From contig JANYFF010000325.1 of the NCBI GenBank assembly GCA_025362825.1, positions 1-20,218 of the forward strand: DNA of 20,218 bases, read 5' to 3'. The translations under genes were made by a program, and so were the position numbers. The stretch's first letter is position 1. The number at the start of each line of letters is the position of its first letter. Below the pieces are notes generated by a model. It was not told the DNA's origin. It saw only the letters and a list, made by a program, of their open reading frames with translations, and did not search any database. Shown here piece after piece: positions 14,647 through 20,218 of this stretch. This stretch comes from Polaromonas sp. (GTDB lineage: Bacteria > Pseudomonadota > Gammaproteobacteria > Burkholderiales > Burkholderiaceae_C).

Positions 14647-14742
14647 GGGCGGCTTTCTGTTGAGAGGCGCGGTGAATTGGCGGTTTGCCAAGGATGCAAG
14701 GGTGGCGGCTACAGGATGCTTGTCGTAAAAACCAGCAACGAT

Positions 14743-15714
14743 TTAGCTTTCCAGGTGAATGTTGCGGTCCTTGGCAAGTTTGGTCCAGCGCGCAATGTCG
14801 GTCTTGATAAAGGCCGCAAACTGCTCGGGCGTCATTACCATCGGTTCAATCGCCTCGATGGAGAGTTTCTCGCGCAGGTCGGGTGCCTTCAGTACGACGG
14901 CCAGCGACTCGTTGAGTTGTTTGACGATGGGTGCCGGTATGCCCGCAGGCCCGACGACGCCATACCACTGCTGCGCATCAAAACCCTTGAAGCCCGACTC
15001 GTCCAGCGTTGGCAAATCCTTGAACTGCGAATGTCGCGTCAAGCCCGTCACTGCCAGCGGCCGCACACGGCCCGAACGGATGTGCGGAAGTGCAGCAGCC
15101 AGGCCGGGAAACATCGCCTGCGTTTGACCGCCGATCAGATCGGTGAAGGCAGGAGCGATCCCACGGTAGGGAATGTGCACCATGAAAGAATTGATTTGTT
15201 GCTTGAACAGCTCCATCGTGAGGTGCGTGAGCGAGCCCTGGCCGGATGAGCCATAGCTGACCTTGCCTGGGTTTTTCTTCACATAGTCGACAAATTCCTT
15301 GACGGTTTTTACCGGCAGGGCACTGTTGACCACCAGCACGTTGGGCGTCGCACCAATCATGCCGATGGCGGTGAAGTCCTTGATGGCGTCGTAAGGCAGC
15401 TTGCGCGTGGCCGGGCTGGTGCCGTGCGTGGCCACGTAACCCTGCATCATCGTGTAGCCGTCGGGCGCTGAACGTACCGTGGCTTGGCAGGCGATGACGC
15501 CGCCGCCACCGCCCTGGTTGTCGACGATAAAGCTTTGCTTGAGCTGGTTGCCCCAGCGCTCCGTGACGGTGCGGCCCACCGCATCGCTGCCGCCGCCGGC
15601 TGATACCGGCACGATGTAGCGGATCGGCTTGTTCGGGAATGCTGCCTGCGCAAACGCCAGGCCAGGCGCGTAGACAAGGGCGGGGGCTGCCCGTAGCAGG
15701 GTGCGTCGTTTCAT
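14743..15714 (-). CDS. Bug/TctC-family periplasmic solute-binding protein
   Basis: The protein has 323 residues. An N-terminal MKRRTLLRAAP stretch and a signal peptide ending near AFA-QA (about 22/23) indicate export; the twin Arg (KRRTLL) is weak for Tat. Family blocks: FPNKPIRYIVPVSAGGGSDAVGR, IVDNQGGGGG, APDGYTMM, KLPYDAIKDFTAIGMIG, and a GSSGQGSLTHLTMELFK loop. Its ATG overlaps the GntR stop by four bases (15711-15714), with GGAGA eight bases upstream, so regulator and binding protein are co-translated. It is clearly diverged from the other Bug protein of this window (6511-7491). It probably binds the carboxylate processed by the downstream hydrolase and MmgE/PrpD proteins. Confidence 0.92.
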   Translation of the reverse strand: MKRRTLLRAAPALVYAPGLAFAQAAFPNKPIRYIVPVSAGGGSDAVGRTVTERWGNQLKQSFIVDNQGGGGGVIACQATVRSAPDGYTMMQGYVATHGTSPATRKLPYDAIKDFTAIGMIGATPNVLVVNSALPVKTVKEFVDYVKKNPGKVSYGSSGQGSLTHLTMELFKQQINSFMVHIPYRGIAPAFTDLIGGQTQAMFPGLAAALPHIRSGRVRPLAVTGLTRHSQFKDLPTLDESGFKGFDAQQWYGVVGPAGIPAPIVKQLNESLAVVLKAPDLREKLSIEAIEPMVMTPEQFAAFIKTDIARWTKLAKDRNIHLES

Positions 15715-16430
15715 GGGGTTGTCTCCGGAATAGTTTGTGAAATCAGGCGGTCGTAGGCGTCACCGACATGCTGTGCCAGCAGCGCTTCGCACTGCGCGGC
15801 ATCCAGGCTACGCAAGGCCTCGACGATCTCGACGTGCTCGGCGATGGACACCTGCATGCCGACGTCCTGCGACAGGTTTTTAAGGCGCGATAGGTGCAGC
15901 TTTTGCACGATACCGCGGTATGTGTCAGACAGCTGCTGGTTGCCTGCCGCCTCAACGATGGCCCAGTGAAAGCGCAGATTTTCAGCGTAATAAAGCTGTA
16001 CATCCTTTTGGCTGCAGCCCTCCTGCATCGCCGCAGTCGAGGCTTCGAGCTGGGCCACCAGTGCAGCGCGCTGCTCAAGCGGCAGGCGGGTGGCGCAGCG
16101 TCCGGCAAAGCCGTCGAGCAGGCCGCGCATCTGGTAAAGATCGCGCACTTCTGCCGGCGCCAGCGTGCGCACAAAAACGCCCGAGTGCTTGCGCGAGACC
16201 ACCAGGCCAGAGCTTTCAAGTTCGCGCAGCGCTTCGCGCACTGGCACGCGCGACACCTGCAGGCGGCTGGCGACGTCGGGCTCGTTGATGCGCTGGCCCG
16301 GTAGCAGCACGCCGCTGAGGATCAGCCCCTGGATGTCGCCCTTGACCAGCTTGGATAGCGAGGTGTCGCGAACGTCATTAAAGCGGTCGCTAGACGATTC
16401 GGTAAACCAGGGGAGGGCAGAGGACGACAT
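15711..16430 (-). CDS. GntR-family transcriptional regulator, FCD (FadR C-terminal) type
   Basis: The protein has 239 residues. The winged helix-turn-helix spans about 25-95 (GLILSGVLLPGQRINEPDVASRLQVSRVPVREALRELESSGLV, then GVFVR). The C-terminal all-helical FCD ligand domain is about 95-230, with candidate metal-binding residues in ENLRFHWAI, AEHVEIVEAL and AQHVGDA. The first position of the usual D-x3-H motif is Asn here. Members usually sense organic acids and repress their own operon. This gene leads the operon GntR-Bug-hydrolase-MmgE/PrpD and has a palindromic operator in its promoter, fitting substrate-inducible autorepression. Confidence 0.93.
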   Translation of the reverse strand: MSSSALPWFTESSSDRFNDVRDTSLSKLVKGDIQGLILSGVLLPGQRINEPDVASRLQVSRVPVREALRELESSGLVVSRKHSGVFVRTLAPAEVRDLYQMRGLLDGFAGRCATRLPLEQRAALVAQLEASTAAMQEGCSQKDVQLYYAENLRFHWAIVEAAGNQQLSDTYRGIVQKLHLSRLKNLSQDVGMQVSIAEHVEIVEALRSLDAAQCEALLAQHVGDAYDRLISQTIPETTP

Positions 16431-16438
16431 GGGTATCT

Positions 16439-16466
16439 AATATATCGTATACGAAAATTAAAACAA
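16439..16466 (-). promoter_or_regulatory. Predicted promoter of the GntR operon, near-leaderless
   Basis: On the - strand TTGTTT (16466-16461), a 16-base spacer and TATATT (16444-16439) precede the ATG at 16430 by only eight bases. Transcription would begin at or within a few bases of the start codon, and no ribosome site is visible. This suggests a leaderless or near-leaderless mRNA. Confidence 0.5.
16445..16454. promoter_or_regulatory. Palindromic operator TCGTATACGA for the GntR regulator
   Basis: This perfect 10-bp palindrome sits in the spacer between the predicted -35 and -10 of the GntR promoter, directly abutting the -10. FCD-type GntR proteins bind short dyads containing GTxxAC-like cores (GTATAC here), so this is a good candidate for autorepression. 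Confidence 0.6.
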
Positions 16467-16520
16467 GATAGGAGCATGTAAAGCTGCCCGGATGCCGGAA
16501 ATTGGCCAAAATCACAAAAA

Positions 16521-16546
16521 AAGGAGAAAAAAAGGGCCGCTGCCCT
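16521..16546 (-). terminator. Rho-independent terminator after the small membrane protein gene
   Basis: On the - strand AGGGC, AGCG loop, GCCCT (16546-16533) is followed by T7 (16533-16527) and, after a few bases, another T-rich run. The stem is short (5 bp) but the T tracts are strong. It would end the Mpo1-like/small membrane protein transcript and insulate the GntR promoter. Confidence 0.7.
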
Positions 16547-16565
16547 CGTCTTCCGTTCACCTTTA

Positions 16566-16582
16566 GCTATCTATTTAATAGC
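16566..16582. repeat. Second copy of the short AT-rich palindromic repeat
   Basis: GCTAT (16566-16570), seven bases, ATAGC (16578-16582). The reverse complement differs from the perfect palindrome at 2935-2951 in two of 17 positions. It lies just after the stop of the small membrane protein gene, next to the terminator. Confidence 0.55.
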
Positions 16583-16598
16583 AACGGTCCTCCAAGGT

Positions 16599-16901
16599 TC
16601 AGGGCAGGCGCTTGTCGTCCCGTACTTCCCGCACTTCAACGTCCACCACGTCGCTGGTCTTCGGATTGCTGGCCTGGGTTTCACGGGCAGCGCCCGGCCA
16701 CACGCCGCCGGATGAAAACTTCTGGAAACGGCTGAACACCACGGTGGGTGCGGGTTTTTTGCCAGTCAGTATGGATTTGAAAACGCTAAGGATCATGACA
16801 ATCAGCGCGGCCGCCAGCACACTGAGCGCAAGGACGATGGCAAAGGCTGCCAGGACCAGTTTCAGGACAAAGCGGAAAAGACGGCCGACAAGGTTATCCA
16901 A
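16599..16901 (-). CDS. Small membrane protein of unknown function
   Basis: The protein has 100 residues. Residues 5-42 are almost wholly hydrophobic with two basic residues near the start (FRFVLKLVLAAFAIVLAL...VMILSVF), giving one long or two short membrane helices. A soluble C-terminal tail follows that is charged at its end (VVDVEVREVRDDKRLP). The start is TTG 16901 with AAAGGA upstream; no ATG is available. It lies 60 bases after the Mpo1-like gene on the same strand and is probably co-transcribed. I do not recognise a named family; similar short membrane proteins are common as hypotheticals in Comamonadaceae. Confidence 0.65.
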   Translation of the reverse strand: MDNLVGRLFRFVLKLVLAAFAIVLALSVLAAALIVMILSVFKSILTGKKPAPTVVFSRFQKFSSGGVWPGAARETQASNPKTSDVVDVEVREVRDDKRLP

Positions 16902-16961
16902 GTGAAATCCTTTAAACCCTTCAGATGGCGACCGTCAGGGGGTTTTCAAGCGGCGGGCAGC

Positions 16962-17429
16962 TCACCAGCGGATGCCGAGTTTTTCAAACAGCTTGCTCAG
17001 CACAAACAGGGGGCCGACCCACAGGTACTGGATGTCTTCGAAAAACGAAGGCTTCTTGCCCTCAAGCTTGTGGCCAACAAACTGCATGATCCAGGCGCCG
17101 ACAAAAATCGCGATCGAAATTGGCAGCACCTTCGAGCCCATTGCAAACACCAGCGCAATCGACAAGGCCGTCCACAGGGCCATCGTCAGCAGGAACACCG
17201 TTGACAGGCGTATGTAATAAACCATGCTGGCCGCGGTAAAAGCATAGGCGACCCAGGGGTGGATGGCAAACAGCATGCCCACCACGCTCAGCATAATGAG
17301 CGGAATGGCAATGAAATGGATCAGCTCGTTGCGCGGGTTCTGGTGGCTCTCGCCGTAGTGGGCGAGAAGCTGGTCTACGCGGCGCGGTTCGGCGACTGCG
17401 GCGTTGCCTGGATTGGTGGTGCTTGTCAT
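16962..17429 (-). CDS. Mpo1-like (DUF962) membrane protein
   Basis: The protein has 155 residues with about four membrane segments. The conserved family head HYGESHQNPRNELIHFIAIP carries the H-x-N-x2-N-x3-H pattern, and the tail GHKLEGKKPSFFEDIQYLWVGPLFV matches the GHx-FE-x-P type motif. Yeast Mpo1 of this family is an Fe(II)-dependent dioxygenase acting on 2-hydroxy fatty acids in phytosphingosine breakdown; the bacterial role is unknown. I chose ATG 17429. The frame stays open to 17513, but that extra part does not look like family sequence. It is divergent from the exported-protein cluster starting at 17599. Confidence 0.85.
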   Translation of the reverse strand: MTSTTNPGNAAVAEPRRVDQLLAHYGESHQNPRNELIHFIAIPLIMLSVVGMLFAIHPWVAYAFTAASMVYYIRLSTVFLLTMALWTALSIALVFAMGSKVLPISIAIFVGAWIMQFVGHKLEGKKPSFFEDIQYLWVGPLFVLSKLFEKLGIRW

Positions 17430-17598
17430 GATGGTTGCTGATTGCCAGTTATCGCCGCACTTTAAACCATATGCTCCTGTGATGTCCTGCGTGTGAGCCC
17501 ACTGGAGTCTCAAAAATAAAATATAGGCATCAAGAATAATTGGCTACATAATGCAATTTATGCCCTGTATTGGTGCAAAGAAAAATAAGGGAGGGCAG

Positions 17599-18777
17599 TT
17601 GACAACAATAATTCGCTTCACATTAGCGGTGACTATGCTCATCGCAACCGTCTTTCCAAGCGTTTTAAACGCTCAAACAACGCGAGTCACACTTGCGGGA
17701 ATGGCGTATTCGGGGGACGCCCAAACCATTCCCGCACGTTTTCCTTACTCAAGCAGATTTGAGAAAGCGCTCAAGGACACCGGCGATTCACCCTACGAAA
17801 GAGTGAAATCCGCAATTTCACAAAATCCACCGCAAAACTTGCAGCTCCTTAACGGCCAGTTGGAAGAACTCAAGGGTCGCGATCAGGCTGTCGTTGTGTC
17901 TCTTGTAGTCAATGCTGAGACGGTATCAGTTGAGCAATTTGGCACGCTTCGCAAACTGTTCGTATTGATTCGCGGACAAGCCCTGTTTTTCGATTTCAAA
18001 TCGATGACCGTGGTGCGCTCTTATCCCCTGAGCTTTGCGTACCTCGATACGTTTGACCATCAGCCCACTGAAGAAGAGAAACTGGCGCGCGTCAAGCTGG
18101 TTTATGAAGGTACCCCGGCCAAGCCCGGGATTTATCGCCGCTTCGCGGACGTTCTTGCAAAGGCAGTCATACCGGAAAACGTACCCCGTTACCTGCAGGT
18201 CACAAGGGTTAACCTCGGACCGGAGTTGCTGGGAAACCTGCCCGACTATCTGAAGAGTTCACCGGTGGTTGCGGACACATGGGCGGCTGATCTCGTCAGT
18301 GAAGCGATTTCTACGCGCATTGGCGTGCCTGTCATCCCCTATGCCAAGGGTTATGCGATTGGCAACGTCATGTCGATGCGGGTTTCTGACGGCACCGTGT
18401 ACACCCTGAACCTGCCCAAGCCAGACTATGAAATCAATGTCGAGTTCACAGGGCTCAAGAAAATAAAATTTGGCGAAGTGCCCGCTGGCGCTAGCTTTAT
18501 ATATGGCTCCTATGCCACTGTGAAGATCGAACAGCCCTTGCTCGGTACGGTCTATATGAACACTGCCCTGAAAAATGGAGAAGTCAAGGTCGTCCCCAAC
18601 ACCCAGTCCATCGTGGATGACTTTCCGGCGTTCTACGACTCTTTGAACGGCATGTTCGTCAAGCTCTCTGAAGCCGTCAGTGGGAAAGGTAATACCTGGG
18701 TCAAGACTGCCGCCGCTGCCCCGGACATTGAATCACAAATTTTAAAAACCAGAGAGTTGATGAATCTATGCAAATAA
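17599..18777 (+). CDS. Exported protein of unknown function (first gene of secreted three-gene cluster)
   Basis: The protein has 392 residues from TTG 17599, which has GGAGG four bases upstream and gives a clean signal peptide (TLAVTMLIATVFPSVLNA-QT, cleavage near 25/26). An in-frame ATG at 17551 would add 16 residues but lacks a ribosome site. The mature protein is mixed alpha/beta. Strands such as AVVVSLVVNAETVSV, LRKLFVLIRGQALFFDF and SMTVVRSYPLSFAYLD give it an envelope-protein look. It has no Cys pair or membrane helix after the signal; one Cys is near the C-terminus. I do not recognise a family. The stop overlaps the next gene by 10 bases, so the two products are probably made together. 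The DNA is AT-richer than the rest of the window. Confidence 0.8.
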   Translation: MTTIIRFTLAVTMLIATVFPSVLNAQTTRVTLAGMAYSGDAQTIPARFPYSSRFEKALKDTGDSPYERVKSAISQNPPQNLQLLNGQLEELKGRDQAVVVSLVVNAETVSVEQFGTLRKLFVLIRGQALFFDFKSMTVVRSYPLSFAYLDTFDHQPTEEEKLARVKLVYEGTPAKPGIYRRFADVLAKAVIPENVPRYLQVTRVNLGPELLGNLPDYLKSSPVVADTWAADLVSEAISTRIGVPVIPYAKGYAIGNVMSMRVSDGTVYTLNLPKPDYEINVEFTGLKKIKFGEVPAGASFIYGSYATVKIEQPLLGTVYMNTALKNGEVKVVPNTQSIVDDFPAFYDSLNGMFVKLSEAVSGKGNTWVKTAAAAPDIESQILKTRELMNLCK

Positions 18778-19904
18778 TCCGCGCATTTCTGCCTGTCCTG
18801 TTGTCGTGCCTAGCCCTAACCGCAGTAGCGCAGGTTCAGCAAGCCCGTGGCAAAGCTACGGTAACTTATCAGGGCAAAGCCGCTTCAGCTGAAGACAAGG
18901 CAAAAGCCAACCTTGCCGCCCAGCTCAAGGCAGTGGAGTTCTACTACGCCGAGGCCGGTCAGTCCGAGGCCGAAAATTTTGATGTTATCAGGGACAAAAT
19001 CCTGGCTAGTCCGGACCGCTACATTCTCGAATCGACGGTATTGGCAGGGGAGGACAGCGCAGATAAAAAACAATACACCGTGGCCGTTCGCGTATCCCTG
19101 AACGTCGCAAATTTGCGTAATGCGGTGAAGTCCAATTCTGCGGTGGCCAAGACCGGCCGCGCGGAAAAATCGCAACTTGTTTTCGTGTTTGTATCCCGTC
19201 AGGTCGATTCGACGAAATCCTTCGACGACAGAGTTGCAAAGCGTGTAGACGAATCCGTCAAGGTCAACTCCAGCAATTCCACTTCCCAAAAAGGCAGTGA
19301 AGGCGAGGCTATTGGCCGGGGGCAGGTCAAAACCAATAGCGCGACGTCATTCCAGACAAGTGCCGCTGCTGATCGCTCGCGAACCGTTGAAACGGGAGGC
19401 AGCACCGTCAAGCGCTCGAGCGATTCAACGTGGCGTCTCATTCCCAGCGCAAACCTTAACCAAGTGTTTACATCGACGTTCACTCGTGCAGGTTTCAAGG
19501 TCAGCGAGGCAGCATTTGTTGAACCTTATACAGGCGGCAATTTCAAAGTCTCCAGAGTCGAGGATGATTACAAGTCTGGTTCGGATCTCAAAGCAACTAC
19601 CCTACAGTCACTGGTCCTCGGTATGCGCACTGCTCAGGTGCCTTATGTGGCGCTGGGAACCCTGGACGTGGGGCTGGCAGACAAGGACCCGAACACCGGA
19701 TTGATGCGAGTGGGTGTCACGGTAAACGCAAAGATTCTGGATCTGAGCCAGACCATTCCCGACACCATCGCTTCTGTTGGCCCCGTGCAGTATGCAGGTA
19801 TGGGTCCCACCGAAGACGAAGCACGAACCAATGCACTGAGACTTGCCGCCAACAACGCGGCTCGTGAGCTTACCAGCCAGGTTACTAACCTTGGTGTCCG
19901 TTAA
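18768..19904 (+). CDS. Exported protein, FlgT/LPP20/CsgG-like layout, function unknown
   Basis: The protein has 378 residues with a signal peptide cleaved near AVA-QV (21/22). Residues 26-115 (ARGKATVTYQGKAAS, an Ala-rich helix AEDKAKANLAAQLKAVEFYY, then ILASPDRYILESTVL and YTVAVRVSL) match the fold pattern of FlgT-N/LPP20 domains. A Ser/Thr-rich low-complexity stretch spans about 160-222. The C-terminal part has a strand YVALGTLDVGL and the segment VGVTVNAKILDLSQTIPDTIASVG, like CsgG/LpoB-type domains, and ends in a second Ala-rich helix (DEARTNALRLAANNAARELTSQV). These likenesses are by eye and remote. ATG 18768 lies within the end of the upstream gene. It is probably a periplasmic or outer-membrane-associated component. 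Confidence 0.8.
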   Translation: MQIIRAFLPVLLSCLALTAVAQVQQARGKATVTYQGKAASAEDKAKANLAAQLKAVEFYYAEAGQSEAENFDVIRDKILASPDRYILESTVLAGEDSADKKQYTVAVRVSLNVANLRNAVKSNSAVAKTGRAEKSQLVFVFVSRQVDSTKSFDDRVAKRVDESVKVNSSNSTSQKGSEGEAIGRGQVKTNSATSFQTSAAADRSRTVETGGSTVKRSSDSTWRLIPSANLNQVFTSTFTRAGFKVSEAAFVEPYTGGNFKVSRVEDDYKSGSDLKATTLQSLVLGMRTAQVPYVALGTLDVGLADKDPNTGLMRVGVTVNAKILDLSQTIPDTIASVGPVQYAGMGPTEDEARTNALRLAANNAARELTSQVTNLGVR

Positions 19905-19938
19905 TCCCTTTTCCCGTCACCAACTTAAGAAGATAAAA

Positions 19939-20218
19939 ATGAAAAATATTTTTTCAACCATTGCAATTGCCGGTGCCTTTATGGCTGCTACTCCTTCCGT
20001 CGTCTATGCCCAGTTTTCCATGCCTTCAATCCCTGGCATGGGGAAAAGTTTGTCTGGCGCGGCACCTGCTGATCTGAATGGCCAGCAAAGCAAGCTTGTT
20101 GCAGCTTACGTTGCAGCCGACAAGGATGTACTCACAGCGAATTCGAAAATGCTGGAAGCTCTCGGATTAAAAACTGAGGCAACGGCCTCAAAAGCCACAG
20201 CTGATGCATTGACCGAAG
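19939..20218 (+). CDS. Exported protein, N-terminal part only (third gene of cluster)
   Basis: The frame is open from ATG 19939 to the window end, giving 93 residues; the 3' end is missing. The signal peptide is MKNIFSTIAIAGAFMAATPS with cleavage near VYA-QF (24/25). The mature start is Met/Pro/Gly-rich (FSMPSIPGMGKSLSG), followed by a helical Ala/Lys region (QQSKLVAAYVAADKDVL, MLEALGLKTEATASKATADAL) that looks amphipathic. A modest AAGAAG ribosome site precedes it. It lies 34 bases after the previous gene on the same strand and shares its export, so it belongs to the same cluster. I do not recognise a family. Confidence 0.75.
   Translation, partial: MKNIFSTIAIAGAFMAATPSVVYAQFSMPSIPGMGKSLSGAAPADLNGQQSKLVAAYVAADKDVLTANSKMLEALGLKTEATASKATADALTE

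Noticed and set aside
1..20218. CRISPR array, tRNA/rRNA genes, transposase or phage genes
   Set aside because: No regularly spaced direct repeats, no RNA gene signatures and no transposase or phage-like proteins were seen on either strand.

Overview
The window looks like chromosomal DNA of a Comamonadaceae-type betaproteobacterium (Polaromonas, Rhodoferax or Variovorax neighbourhood). This rests on recognition of protein families and gene order, not on a database search. The pointers are high GC content, the cytochrome-oxidase assembly order (thioredoxin-like protein, cox15, ctaB, SCO), a single rpoH, two orphan Bug/TctC-type solute-binding proteins beside catabolic genes, and GC-rich and palindromic short repeats of a kind I recall from this family.

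Region 1 (1-3591, + strand) is the 3' end of a cytochrome c oxidase biogenesis cluster. It holds a SCO-like membrane thioredoxin protein (probably cut by the window edge), heme A synthase (cox15/ctaA), protoheme IX farnesyltransferase (ctaB) and a SCO1/SenC lipoprotein. These make heme O/A and help deliver copper to the oxidase. The cox15-ctaB-sco genes overlap or abut. Upstream of cox15 a tandem GC-rich repeat fills the gap. A symmetric terminator separates sco from the convergent rpoH.

Region 2 (3606-5214) carries rpoH (sigma-32, - strand), whose promoter is overlaid by a perfect CIRCE/HrcA operator, and a divergent small Tyr/Gly/Arg-rich lipoprotein gene.

Region 3 (5294-10918) is a catabolic unit of unknown substrate. 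A LysR regulator (+) is divergent from a five-gene - strand operon: SnoaL-like protein, TauD/TfdA 2-oxoglutarate dioxygenase, fumarylacetoacetate-hydrolase-family protein, Bug solute-binding protein and FMN-dependent 2-hydroxyacid dehydrogenase.

Region 4 (10973-16466) is a second catabolic unit on the - strand. A GntR/FCD regulator is translationally coupled to a Bug protein, followed by a large secreted alpha/beta-hydrolase and an MmgE/PrpD-family protein. A palindromic operator sits inside a near-leaderless promoter in front of the GntR gene.

Region 5 (16521-17429, - strand) has a Mpo1/DUF962 membrane protein and a small membrane protein, ended by a terminator. Region 6 (17599-20218, + strand) is a visibly AT-richer cluster of three exported proteins of unknown function. 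The first two overlap and the third runs off the window. The second has a layout reminiscent of FlgT/LPP20/CsgG-type envelope proteins. This cluster is the best candidate here for an undescribed system; the CIRCE-controlled rpoH is the clearest regulatory signal.
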